Shown piece after piece: positions 45,995 to 58,068 of a stretch of DNA of 64,000 bases. Position numbers and translations under genes: made by a program. The DNA is from Edaphochlamys debaryana (Eukaryota > Chlorophyta > Chlorophyceae > Chlamydomonadales). Every line of letters starts with the position of its first letter. Positions within the stretch are counted from its first letter, which is position 1. The notes under the pieces are model-generated. The model saw only the letters and a list, made by a program, of their open reading frames with translations, did no database searches and was not told the DNA's origin. The DNA lies in the NCBI GenBank assembly GCA_016858145.1, contig JAEHOE010000035.1, positions 744,001-808,000 on the forward strand, given 5' to 3'.

Positions 45995-48969
45995 ATGGCC
46001 CCTTTTGTGTTGGCAAGTGCCGCCACACTAAATGCTATAGCAGACATGAACCCTCCAGCCGCAGGCCATGACCTGCAGGCCCTGTTCACCGACCGCGATT
46101 TGCTTGCCAACATTACCGCGAAGCTTGGGCGAGAAAGCACGGTCCTCCGCCTTCTGTCCTCCGAGGTTAGGACAACTTTCGATCGGCAGGTGGCCTTGCT
46201 GCGAGTGAGGAGCACTCCGCAAGGGGCCGATGTGCAGTCGGTCTGCGGCTTCCTGCTGCGGGGATGCCGCCCGAAGCGAGTGTTGCTGTCCACAAAGGAG
46301 CCTGGCCGCACCAAGGAGCGGAGCATCGGGTGAGAGCTCGTTCGGCGGTTCCCGGTAAAACCTGTCACATGCCCCCGCGCATCCCCTTGCGACCATCCCC
46401 TCTCCCGCGTGCCCCGCCCCCCGTCGCGCCTGCAGGACGCGGCTCGTGCGGCCCTTCGTGGACGCTTCGGCCCTGGCCCCGCTCCCCACGAGCCAGCTGC
46501 ACATGGAGTCCGCCGCGCTAGGGGAGCCCACGGCGCGGGCCATCGCCGCGGCATTCCCACAGCTCTCCCACCTCGTCCTGGCCTCTGCCGACCGCGCTGA
46601 CTCCGATACCTGCGCCGGACTGTCGCTCCTCCTTGGCAAAAGCGGCGGCCCAGGATCCCGAGCCGCGCCGCGACAGGCTTTGCTGCCCACCCTGAGGCAG
46701 CTCACCCTACGCAAGTCGCTCGAAGCCACGGCCGACGCGCCCCTGCCCCGACCCCTCCTCGCCCTCCTCGCCGGTTCCGGGCAGCAGCTGACCGAGCTGG
46801 GCTTGGAGCTGAGCCTCAGCACGGCTGAGGAGGCCCAGCGCCTCGCAGCCCTCTCGGCCCTGCAGGAGCTGCAGCTCTGCGCCCGCAGCCCGGCCGTCCT
46901 GGCGCCGCTCCTACAGCCCCTCACCGCCCTCACCTGCCTCACGCTCAGCACGACCGCCGGCCCGCTGCCGCTGCCCGTGCTAGCAGCCCTACCCCAACTC
47001 GAGGACCTAGACGCAAAGCACGCCACGCTCTGCGCCTCACAGCTCCACACCCTGGCGCAGCTGCGTAGCCTCAAGGCCCAAGCGCTGATGCGGCCCGAAA
47101 GGGCGCACGGAGCGGCGGCGAGCTTTGAGCTGTCGCCTCGCCTCGAGTGCCTGAGCCTGGGACAGCAGCCGCCCGCGGGCCTCGCCTGTCTGCGTCGCCG
47201 CGGCCCCGCGCGAGGGCACCTGAACAACTTCGCCGTACACCTAGCGATCCGGGAAGGCGAGGAGTCGCGCGTAGAGGACGGCGGGGGAAACCAACTGCTG
47301 CCCGCCGCCGAGGACGACCTGTGCGCGGCCGCGCAGCTTCTCGGCAGCTTCTCGGCGGGGCGCCGTACGGCGTCGTACGTCATGCTTTCCGTGGACGTAG
47401 TGCGCCCGCTGCTGCCGGTCGAGGGCGAGGCGGGCCCGGGGCGGAGGAACCACTGCCGCTGGCTTCGGGCGCTGGCGGGGGCGGGGGTCCGTGAGCTGGC
47501 GCTGTGCGGTGTAGCGCTGTCGCACGCGGACGTGAGGGCCATTGCGGAATCCTTCGGGGCCCTGGAGGTGAGCAGGGCAACTGGGGGAGGGATGGGGCGG
47601 GCGTTGGGGGCGAGGGAGGGGCAGAGGCTTGGAAGGGGCGGATTGGGGCAGGGAGGGGGTTGAGCGGGGTCGAGTGTCTTAAGTCCTTCCGACTCCGGAT
47701 TGCGACGGGGTTGGGCCTCTGCCATTTGGCTCCCTCCTTATCCACCCGCCCGCCTCCTGCCCGCCCGCCCCCGCTCGCCCTCGCCTTCCTCCCCGCCAGG
47801 AGCTGGCCTTCCGCAGCGGCTGCGCCTACCCCTGCGCCGCCCTGCCCCAGCTCGCGCGCCTGCCCGCCCTCCGCTCCATCGACCTGGAGCCCAGCGGCCC
47901 CCGCACCCCCGGCCCCGGCCACCCGCCGCCCACGGAGCTTGCGCGGGAGAAGCTGTGGGGCTGGGGCGCGGTACTGTCGCTCCTGGCCGACCCGCGGTTC
48001 ACGGGCACCGTACAGCTCGTACGGGGCGGGCGGGTACGGTTTCCGTCGTACGTACGGGTCGGGGATGCGGTGCGTGAAATGCGTGAGGAGCTGTGGGCCA
48101 TGGGGCTGGACCCGGGGCGGCTGGTGTGGGAGGGGGAGGGGGCGGAAGAGGAGGAGGAGGGGGAGGGGGAGAGGGGTGTGGTGGCGGCGGGGGCGGGTCA
48201 GGGGGACGCGGGGTGGGAGGCTGGGGAGGAGGACGAGGAGGCGGGGAGTGAGGGGGGGCTAGAGGAGGCCGATTGGGAGGAGGAGCAGGATGCCGAGGAG
48301 GAGGGTGAGGCGGGTGAGCAGGATGAGGTTGAGGAGTTGGGCGAGGAGGCGTGGGAAGTGGGGGTCGAGCAGTGGGAAGAGGACGGGGAGGCGGGGGCAG
48401 GTGCGGGCGAGGGAGACGAGGAGGGGGTAGAGGGGCACGAGGAGGAGGAGCCTTGGCACGAGGAGGATGACGCGGGGGCAGGGGAGCACGAGGAGGGGGA
48501 GGAGGAGGAGGAGCACGACCATGAGGGAGAGCGAGGGGAGGTGGAGGAGCAGGTGGAGGCGGAGGGGTGGGAGGAGGAGCCCGACTTGTTGGGGCACGGT
48601 GTGATGGAGGCGGAGGAGTGGCAACACGAGGAGGGGCAGGAGGAGGGGCCGGAGCTAGGGCACGAGGAGGGGCACGAGGGGGGGCAGGAGGAGTGGCTCG
48701 AGGAGGATCGGGAGCACGGTCATGAGGAGTGGCACGATGAGGGGCACGAGGAGGGGCACAATGAGTGGCACGAGGAGGGGCACGAGGAGGACTGGATGGA
48801 GCAGCACCGGGAGGAGGAGGAGGAGGGGGAGGGGGCCGCCGGAGAGGGGGAAGAGCGTGGGGAGGAAGAGCAGGTGGACGTGGAGGGGGGATGGGACGAG
48901 GAGGACGCGTGGGGCGAGGCGGAGGCTGCAATGGAAGGGGAGGAGGCAGAGGAGGATGGGTGGGACTAG
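45995..48969 (+). CDS. Leucine-rich cluster protein 4 with long acidic C-terminal extension
   Basis: Exons 45995-46329, 46436-47567 and 47800-48969 give 878 residues (a Met at 46046 is an alternative start). Core matches the family: F-box-like TVLRLLSSEVRTTFDRQ, Leu-rich repeats, signature GEAGPGRRNHCRWLRALAG, and a C-terminal helix ending GLDPGRLVWE at 48132, where genes 1-3 stop. Here the frame continues for 278 more residues (48133-48966), almost entirely Glu/Gly with Asp, Trp and His. They include imperfect repeats of HEEGHEEGHNEWHEEGHEED (about 48730-48795). The tail is encoded by a G/A-rich minisatellite-like tract. It would be extremely acidic and disordered, with a regular His spacing that could bind metal or nucleic-acid-binding proteins (speculation). 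Confidence 0.8.
48133..48966 (+). repeat. Purine-rich low-complexity tract coding the acidic tail
   Basis: 834 bp of GAGGAGG/GGGCACGAGGAG-type units with almost no pyrimidine runs on the coding strand, kept open in frame until TAG at 48967. Units of about 18 bp are clearest at 48720-48800. Confidence 0.8.
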
Positions 48970-49520
48970 AAGTGTTGCAGCGGTTACGGTTGTGTCTTGC
49001 GCAGCTGGGGGTTGTTGAGAGGATGCAGTTGATATTCTTGGTTGTTGAGACGAGCAGGCCTGCGCTTATGACGTGCAGCGACAGGCACTGCTGATGTGAC
49101 ATGCATGCGCCTGGAGTGATGCTTCGTGCTCACAAGACATGGCAAGACGAGCGTGTGCCGCTCGCGTGTTGGTCGTTGCATGGGGCTAGTGCGCAAGCGT
49201 GGCTGTCGAGGTGCAACGGGGTCAGAGCAGCACGATCCTTTTCGCAAGGGGCGAGACTGGGGCAGAAGTGGAGGAGTGCGGTGCTTGTGGAACACAAACG
49301 TGGGCCTGATCACGGCTTCATGACAGGCAGGCGGCCGCCGCTGAGTGGACGTGGGCGTGGGCTGGGATGGGCCGCTCTGGTTGTGATTGGTACCGGCCCC
49401 AACTACATTATGGCGCTGCCGGGAATGGTCCTACACTCTGAGGAGACTCAGCCAGTGGCTTGTCGGGGCTCGGGGGTTGATAGTGGGGCCTTTGTTTGGC
49501 ACGATCCCTCGCAGGACTGA

Positions 49521-49525
49521 TGTAA
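49521..49525 (+). terminator. TGTAA poly(A) word for cluster gene 4
   Basis: About 550 nt past the stop codon, on the coding strand. Confidence 0.45.
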
Positions 49526-50583
49526 GGCGTGCGCCTGATGCCCCGACTAATGCCAAGCCCCGCCTAAATTGGGCCACAGCTTCGCTTGGGTCAAGGCCAA
49601 CGCTAGCCGGCGCCAAAGCTAAGAGGCTGACACGGAGCGTCATCTGCCAGAGGCGTTACAAAGGGCGCAAGATGAGCAGCAGTGTTACATGCCCGGCCTG
49701 ACCGGACAGCCCTGAGTCTGGCGCTATTCGTTCAGCTTGCATGGCTTGACAGAAGCGCACGGCAGGAGGGGATCACTAAACCCTGACCGTTTCACCCTGT
49801 CCTCCTGTTCCGGTCTCCTCCACCGCGTTGGGCTACGAATTGAGCTCACACACTCGGTCCCCGCACCCCACCAATCCGCAGCTCCCGTCCTCGCTCTATC
49901 CACACCCCACCCGTCGTCAATATGTATGAGTATCGTAAGTATCGACCAGACTCCACAACCATCGGTGGTCCCCTGCTGTCCCAGGACATGGGCGCACGAA
50001 AGGGGTCCGCACCGCTAGACCTCGCACAGCAAGCCAGCCATGGCTACCGTTCAGCGAGCTCCTTTGTTCAGTCTCCTGCTTGACCCCCTGTAGTCAGTGC
50101 GCAAACCACCAGTGCCCAGCATTGATTGCTAGGTGCATCTGCCCGCCTTTCCTGTTGCCTCCGCATTGCGCTTGACCCCGCTTGCTTGACCAAACCCTAT
50201 AAAGCATACAGTGACCTCTCAAAGCCTTAACCCGCCTCTTATTATGCTCTGGCGCCACATGGGGAACTCCATCACCAGGCAGTACGGGCACCCTTGGCAG
50301 ACCCAGTATATCGCATGCACGTGGGCAAGGAGCCCTCCACACGTGGCCCAGCAAACTATTCCAATTGACAATCGCACAATCCTTGAAGCACTAAGGTTAT
50401 GGTACTTTGCTCTTAAACCTCCAAAACGAGCGCCGGAACGCCGCAGAACAGTCGGGGCGCACAGCAAGTGAGGCAGCAACCCAATCCGTGCAGCCCCAAG
50501 CATCCAACTTAAGGAGCTGCGCAAAGTAGATAACGGAAGCGCAGAAAGGTATGTACGACACCCGTCCCCCTCCGCCCTCATTT

Positions 50584-50647
50584 GACTCCCCAAGCACGCC
50601 CGTCTCCCAAACGCTGACTCCCCAAGCACGCCCGTCTCCCAAACGCT
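50584..50647. repeat. 32-bp perfect tandem duplication
   Basis: Two adjacent identical 32-bp units (50584-50615 and 50616-50647), each starting GACTCCCCAAGCACG and ending CAAACGCT. Confidence 0.9.
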
Positions 50648-51826
50648 CGATGCCCCTATGCGCCAGCTACACGCTCCAGCGCACTGCGCCGCCGCACCTT
50701 GGCACAAGCCGACACCGCCCCACTCCCACAAGCCTGCGGAGGAGCCCATGGGAGCACCCCCCTCACACCTCATACTCTGCCGAAAACCCATGCCCCCATG
50801 TGACCCAGACTACGGGTAGCAAAGCCCCGGCCAAGAAATGTACAAAGGTCCGTGGGCCGGGTGGCCCCCCGTATGAATATGACGCCCTGGCCGCTCGTTG
50901 CTACAAGGGATGGCTGTCAGACCCGGGTTGGAAAACCTTGCTTTGAAGCTCTGTACGAGGAGAGTCCCGGCAGACGGATGGCCGGGCTCGAGCTCAACAC
51001 GCGCTAACTCCAGGTTGCTATGCGGCACGTTGCCAGCCGCCGGCAAGACCTGGACTGGAGAATGACATTTATTGCCCACAACGCTACAACCCCCCACGCA
51101 AAAATATCCAGCAAGAATCGGGCTTTTCGTTACGTACGCGAGACGACCGCGTTGCGTCATTGAAACCCACCAGAGACACACCCGAACAAGCCAGCCGAAC
51201 AGGCGCCGGCTCCAGTGCACCACCCCTCAAGGGCCTCAAAAACCATACCTGGTCCCCCGTTTGCTTTCCCCCTTGAGTTCTAAAACCCTCAGGTCCCCGC
51301 CAAGTCCCTGAGGCCATTCGCTTGACCACAGCCAGACAAGTGTTCAGGACCCGGATGAAGCCTCCGTCTTCCATTCGGCGCAACCATGGTTAGCACTTGA
51401 GGAGACGCGCTATATGTGCATACCGTATGTGCAGCGAAACAGCTTTGCCAAGCCAGGCGAGCCAAGCACGCAAGAGGGCGGGGGCGGCAGGGAAGAGTAA
51501 GAAGGGTGAGCCCCCAATTTCTAAGAACCCAAGCCCGCGGAGGGGCCTGGCCCCGCCGATAGCACGAGAGAGAGGCCCAGCCGCCATCATATGTACATGC
51601 ATGACTGTGCAAACGCGCCCAACGCAGTGCATTCCCTAATGCTAGGTACATGAATACCCGGGCCGCAACTTGGCAGTCGCCTGACCCTTTCCAGCCTTCA
51701 CTCCCTCAGGCGTGAGGCGTACTTGACTGCTCGACGCCCGGCCGCCTCGCCTCGCCGCACCAATGACGGTGTGCCGCCGTACGGAAGCACCTCACGAGCG
51801 GCCGTACGGGACTGCCGTACACACGA

Positions 51827-54800
51827 TCACGCCGCCAACTGCTCCTGCAGCTCCGCCTCGAGCTCCGCCACGCTGGGACCTTTCGGAAGCCGCATGCGGC
51901 GACCTCCTTCGGCGTTTGCAAGCTCTGCCTCCACTGCCGCCGTGCTGCGGTCTTGGTTGGCGCCGATCTCTGCCCCCAAAGGGGCGCCGGGAGGGCTCTC
52001 GGGAGTGCGTGCGAGCGAGGCCGAGCGCCGGGGAGGCGAGCGCCACGTCACGTCGCGGGGCGCCCTCTTGGGCAGCAGGTCGCGGTTGAAACCGTACAGG
52101 TTCGCGTACGACGAGCCGTATGGCGCCTTGTCTGCGAGCACGCACATGTACTGTACGGCGCGATTGGGGTTGGGGGCGGCCTTCTGGAAGTCCGAGCCTG
52201 CGCGACAGGGGATGCGAGGGCGGGCGTGAGTCAAGGGTGTGTGGACATGAGTGCGTTGTTTATGGACAGCAGCCGTGGCTCACGGTGGCCAACGTGCTGC
52301 TCGTCCTCCAGCCCCTGCTACAGCCTGTGCCCTGGCCACGTGGCCTCCCGACCGTTAGCTCCTCGCCCCTCTCACCCAGCAGTAGATCCGTCATGAGGGC
52401 GCACACGCTGGAGTTGGTGACGAAGAAGTAGGAGCACCTGATGGGGGCGTTGCGAGAGGGCTGTTGTTGGCACCTCGTCGTGATCCCAAGTGCTGGGTGG
52501 GGTGACCTTTCCCTCAGTTTCCTTGTGCCTTCACGTCCACCCTGTGCCCCCTTGGCTATGCCTTGCGTGCCCAAATGCCTGCCAGCCTCCACCCCCCAAG
52601 CAGGGGCTGCGCCAGAGCCCAGCCCCGCAGGACCCTCCGCACCCACCTCGCATCCTGGTAGCACTCGGCCGAGCACAGCTCCACGCTCGCCACAAAGGTA
52701 GTGATGGCGGTGCTGAGGGCGGGAATCGGGTTTGCATTAAGACTTGAGTCGAAGACACACAGAACGTCGAATAGCGGTGAAAGGGCTTCTACGGCACGCC
52801 TCTACCCGCACAACATGCTCGCTCACCCCGGAAGGACGGTGTTTTTGAAGCACTTCCACGGACCTGCAGAAGGGACGGCCGGTGCTGAGCCGGGAAACGA
52901 TTGTCGATCTGAGCAGGCAACCCACACCAAGGTCCTCTGGCCCCCGGACGCCCTCCCCACCATCGCTCCTCCGCGCACCGCCTTCCCCGCCGCTACCTCC
53001 CGCCCCGCCCCCGCGCTCCGCTTCCTCCCTGGCTTGCCTGAGTCCGGCTCCACGAAGCACGAGGCCTCCACCTTGCGGCTGGGGCCGTTACTGCCCTGCA
53101 GCGCAGAGCCGCGCAGCTCGCAGTCGCCGTCGGTGCCCAGCACGCCCACCTGGGGGGGCAAGGGGGGGGGCAGAGGGGTCAGAGGGGTCAGAGGGGACAG
53201 CAGCCCGTTCAGGGAAGGGGCAGGTCCTGCAGCTGTACGACCTCTTGCCGCTGTTTGTTCCAGGGGTTTTGCGCCAGGATTGCAGAGTCCGCGCCCACTG
53301 CCATCGCCTGCTCCTCCCATCCCGGCGTGCCCCACCTCGCAGCCCGACTTGGCGGCGCAGCGGGCCTGGCACTCGGCCGGCCCCGTCACACCAGACACAG
53401 TGCCCAGGGATTTGCCGGCGATGTCGACTCCGTCGTAGCAGCCCTTCGCGTTGCCTGCAGGACGGGGCCGGGGATGGGCCAATGGGGTGCGGGCTTGAGA
53501 GTTACACGTTATTAGTACCCAAGACACGTAGGAAGCTCAACGCGAGGCCTTTCCCAACACCCCACAAGGCCGCCTGACTTGCGCCCCCGCACCTGGCGTC
53601 CGCGTGCCAGCCACCGGCTGGGGGCCGCCGCCCTGACGGGGCTCCGCGGGGGCTGCGGGGGCGGACCGGCTCTGCTTGGCCCGTGGCCGACGGGGCTCCG
53701 ACGGCGGCTCCTCCACAATCTCCTGCCCGCCAGAGCCCTGGTTCGAGTCCGGCGCCGGGGACTCGCCGCGCAGCCGTCGCGGCGACCGCTGGCGGCGCTT
53801 GGGCGGCGGCGGCGGGGGCGGCGGCGGCGGCGGGGAGTCGGCGGCGTGGCCAACGGTGGGGTTGGGCTTGGGGACGGTCACGGGCGCGGGCGCGGGGTCC
53901 GAGGCGGAGGGCTCGGGGCACTCGCTGGCGCGGGACTCGTAGCGGCAGAGCCACACGGGTAGCTTGAGGCCGTCACGGGAGAGGTCTGTGGGACGGGCCA
54001 AGGTCGGAGGGTTTCTAGGATGAGGCAACTTTGGAGGAAACCTCAATAAGAAGGCGTCGAGGGGCCAGGCCCAAGGGGTCATTGCCTCGACCGTGCTCGC
54101 CGTTGTCCCTGCTAATCATCCCATGCCCTTTAGGTGCCCCTCATGCACTACCTCGACAACATCCCCGATTTCACGCCCCCGCTCACCTCCCACGCTCAGC
54201 ACGATGTTGTAGGCGGCGAGGTCCTGGCGGCCCCCGGGGCCCACCCCCATGAGGTAGGAGGAGTGGGGGTCCTGGTCCAGGCCGAGGCTGGGGGCGTGGG
54301 GGGAGAGGGTCGGGTTAGAAGAGGGGTGGGTTGAAGGGAATCTGACAGTGCAGATCATGACCAGGGCGCTCTCCGGTTGCGGTGAACCGACCCTTAGACA
54401 GTCTGGACCCCGTCCCCCAACCCCGCGGAGCTCTCACTTGTCGTCCGGCACCTTGTCGACCTGGTGGATGTTGATCTGCGGGACACACGGAACCGGTTGA
54501 AGCTGGGGTTAGGCCAGGCGCGCGCATCTCCAGTGCCCTTCGCCACCCCCTTGTCTCGTACTTGCAGCCGCCTCCACCATCCATTGGCAGACACGGGCCG
54601 GCCTTGACGACCGGTCTCCCAACATCCCCTCCGCCCCCCGTCAGACGACCGCTCACCTTCTTGTTGAACTCGTCCCGCAGCAGCGTGTCCCCCGCCCTGG
54701 CCACACGCATGGCCATGTACAGGTTGCTGGGGGGAGGGGTGGGTGGTGGGGTGTGGGGCGGGAATGACAGACTCGGTGAGGGCGGCGCCAGTCAGAGGTA

Positions 54801-57800
54801 AGTCACCCCACAGCACCGTCCCCTCACACCCGCTCACGGTATCTAGCTCAAGGTGTCTACTCATCCTCGGGTTGCCCTCGCCCTCCATCCACACTCACTA
54901 CTTGTAGCCTGAGCCCAGCCACGACGGCACGATGCGCAGGTACGCCCCCTCGGCGCCCGATGCTGACGTGGCGGTGAGGGTGTACTGCAGCTGCTGGCCC
55001 GCGGGCAGGTCGGCGGCACGTGACAGCTCGGCCAGGGGCGTGGCCCAGCCCATGCGGCGCATCTCGGGGGCGGAGAGGCACACGTCGCCCATGCCTGGGG
55101 GCAGGGCAAGGGGGTGGGGGGTAGGGGGAGACAGGCGTTGGAACAGGGAGGCGGTGGGAGGGGAAGGTCCTGTGCGGCGTGGCCCTCCTGCCCCCGCTTG
55201 CGAGCCCCGACCCACCCATCGAGGTGCTGTAATCAGCGTATTCCACGCCTGAGGAGAGGAAGACAAGGAGGAGTAAAAGAGAGGAAGATTAGCAAAGTGA
55301 GGACCGCGCTGCTACGGGAACAGTGCCGCCTCCCCGTCCCTCATTCGGCCCCCGCCCCGGCCTCCTGCGAGCCCCGCAAGCCACACGACGGGGCCCCGAC
55401 ACGCCAGCACTTGCCGTCTCTCCAACTCTGCACACGGCACAACGCCCAAGGCACAAGAGGAGAAGTTCAGTGACCGACAAGTGCAACGTTCCAGCGCAGA
55501 CATGAAAGCGCACGCGACGCGCCAGTGGACACAGAGCACACAGCACGCGATGTGGAGCGCGCCAGCATGAACTGGACACAGAGCACGAACACAGGGCGTT
55601 GTATGCTATGTGCTGTGTGCTGCGTGCTGTGCTGCACTCACGTGGTAGAGTCCGAAGTTGTGCATCAGCTCCTGCATCACCACACCCTTGAGCGTGATGG
55701 CCTACAGAGGGGGGGCGGGGGGGGGAGGGGGCGTTGGAGACGTGGCACGGGCAGGTGGAGGATGGGGGCAGAAGGGGGCGGGGCCTTCCCCGGGGCTGGT
55801 CTCTGCCCCTGAAGGGGTCCTGACCCTGTCTTCACTCTCCCAAACCACACCTGGCCCTAGCACCCTGCCCCTAGCACCCCTAGCACCCTGCCCCTAGGGG
55901 CCCATAGAGCTCCCACACCAGAGTGCCCCCCACCCACCAGCTCTGGGGCGAACCACGTGCGGCCGCCGGGGAGGTCCCCCAGGCCCCACCAGTCGCCCAG
56001 CGGCTTGACGCCGTACGGCACGACGTACGACCAGTGATCAAAGGCGGACTGGAAGTCTGGGGGGGACGGGACGCGGGGGCGGGATGGGGATAAGTGCGGG
56101 ACCCTCGAGGCACTGGAATGGCAGCGGACGCCTAGGCCCTCGGCGCTGCCCACGGGTGGGTCCCAGCTCCTTACTTGCGCCCAACTGCCTTGCCACGGCC
56201 GCATCCGCCGCCACCGAGATCGCATCAACCTGCAGCGCGGGTGAGGGGCTGGGCCGTGAGACACTGTGCGGCGACCCAAGCGACCGCAAAGTTCCTCGGA
56301 GGCTGCTGCCCTGCCGTTCATTCCATTGCCCATCGCCAGCCTTGTGGCCTGATCCAAGGCGCGAGGGGCAGCCCCTGCCCTCACATTGCAGCTGAGGATG
56401 CTCTGTGTGCAGGGGACCTCGACCGTCAAGACCTGCGGCGGCAGTTGAGGGGACGGGGGTTGGGGGCTCGGGGTGAAGGGAAAGCACACGAGCCGCACGT
56501 GAGACGGCTGCTGCCGACCACTCACAGCCTACCAGACAGACCCATCACCCAACCCGTGCCCCGCCTCCCCGCCCTCACCCCCTCGCCCCACTGCTCATCA
56601 CCCCACTCCCGCCCCCTCGCCCCCCCCTCCTCCTCCCCCCCTCCCTCCCCCCCCCACCTTGGACGCCGCCGTGTCCACCTGCATGCGGCCGTTGCTGCAG
56701 GTGGCCAGGAACTCCGAGTGGCCGCCGGGGCCGAAGAACAGGTCCTCCAGGGTGGACACCTGGGGGGGGGAGGGGAACATGGAGAATGGAGGTGGGAGAG
56801 GGGAAGGAGTGGGGGCGTCTTGATCCCAACACCTCCGTGCTGCCGTCCTGCCCCTCCGTGTGAAGACCCCCCGTCCCACCCCACCCCTTCTCTCCGCCCT
56901 TCCCCCTCTCACCGACGCGCTGCCCCTGCTGCACGCCCCGCCCAGCGTCACAGCGATCACCAGCTGCCGCAGGCGGGCGGGGGCGTTGGCGCGGCGCACG
57001 GGGCGGGGCGGCGGCGGCGCGGCGGCCCCGAGCGACACGTCGTCTGCGGCCGGGGCCTCGGGGGGCCCGGGCGGCAGTGCCGCGATGGCGTTCATGACGG
57101 TGGCTGGGCCCACGCTGGCGCAGGTGCGGGGGGTGTCGGGGTCGGGTGAGCAGGTCTGTGGGGAATGGGCACGGGGTCAGGGGTGGAGGCGGCGGGTGTG
57201 GCTGCTACGGTACTCGTTGAGGCGCTCTGGACGCCCAAGCTGCCGCACCAAGATATGGGGCTCTGCCCGTCTGCCGTGTGACGAACATGGTATCACTCAT
57301 GCCTGGGCCAACTTCACAAAGCCCCTTCTCACCAGTGTGACCTCTGCACCCGGAGCCACGGGCTGCCCCGCCGCATCCCGTGGCTGGCCCGACAGGAGCC
57401 TGCGGGTGTATGGGACGGGGTGTGGCGACATTAGGAAGGATTGCAGGGACAGGGAAGGATAGCCTGTGCGCGGAGGTGAGACAGGAAGCATGCGACATGT
57501 GGTGTCAAGGGGCTTGCCTGAAGGGCGGGCCGTCGGGAGTCCGCAGCATCCAGAGGTGGTCGGGATGGCTGAATCGGAGGATCACCTGGCCCTGGGGGCA
57601 GGGGGGGGGGCAGGCACACGAGTCAGTACTGGAGGCTATATAGAGTCGGATACATACAGTGCCGTCCGGTGCGATGGGAAAGAGCAGGGGTCAGGGGAAG
57701 GCTGACCTCTCGCTGATTAGCGGCGGTACGCGTTAGGATGTATGGGCGACATTTGACACGGTTTGTCGCCGGCCCGTCCCACCCGGCTGAGGCGGACCCC

Positions 57801-58068
57801 GAAGCTTACCTGGAGAGTCAGGGGCTCAGCCGCAGCTGCAAACGGTGGGGACGCGGGGGGATAAGAGCTGGGTTAACCGCGGGCGGCGATGGTTGTAGCC
57901 TGTGTGTCCTAGGGTTAAACGTTTTGGCCGCCGGCACGCGACGGGACGCGCCCCAACGGCATGCACCCGAGCAACGCGACAAGTAGGTGTCAAGTCAGCG
58001 GTCCACTTGCCCGCAGCCCAGGCCAAGGCGACGGCGACCGCCAGCAGGGCCTGCCACATGGCGAGCAT
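51827..58068 (-). CDS. Secreted M11 (gametolysin-type) metallopeptidase with PAN/Apple modules
   Basis: Extracellular-matrix protease of the gametolysin/VMP family. 23 exons: 58068-58011, 57835-57810, 57591-57518, 57399-57333, 57155-56913, 56759-56658, 56432-56385, 56229-56175, 56056-55938, 55701-55642, 55427-55415, 55248-55216, 55094-54899, 54726-54657, 54475-54438, 54287-54187, 53985-53593, 53454-53336, 53149-53038, 52863-52827, 52712-52647, 52437-52376, 52197-51827, giving 820 residues. Residues 1-20 form a signal peptide (MLAMWQALLAVAVALAWAA). The catalytic domain holds QELMHNFGLYH (Gln274, His278, His284), i.e. QExxHxxGxxH as in Volvox VMPs rather than HExxH, followed by the EYADYSTSMG Met-turn region. 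An 11-Pro run (486-496) marks a wall-type linker. Two Cys-rich PAN/Apple-like modules follow (CYDGVDIAGKSL, and CFKNTVLPG to CSYFFVTNSSVC). Four introns appear to have GC donors. Confidence 0.92.
55415..55427 (-). other. 13-nt microexon of the M11 peptidase
   Basis: AGTTGGAGAGACG on the minus strand, preceded by GTGTGCAG and followed by GCAAGT. It supplies Ser-Trp-Arg-Asp and the first base of Gly, giving HSWRDGVEYADYSTSMG. Without it the flanking exons are out of phase and the conserved EYADYSTSMG is lost. Confidence 0.75.

Larger units (their letters stand above)
48970..51826. other. Gene-poor interval
   Basis: About 2.9 kb with lower GC and only short, unlike-protein frames. It contains the gene 4 poly(A) word and a small tandem duplication. 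The right part is presumably the M11 gene 3'UTR, but I find no clear TTACA word near its stop. Confidence 0.5.

Noticed and set aside
46028..47725. 565-residue minus-strand open frame opposite cluster gene 4
   Set aside because: It is the antisense of a well-supported three-exon gene with conserved paralogs. In GC-rich coding DNA the opposite strand is often open.
48720..48800. Regular short repeats considered as a CRISPR array or satellite
   Set aside because: Units are contiguous, without unique spacers, and in frame with the upstream exon of a eukaryotic gene.
47999..49102. 367-residue Pro-rich minus-strand frame
   Set aside because: Antisense of the G/A-rich acidic-tail tract; composition is explained by the complementary C/T repeats.
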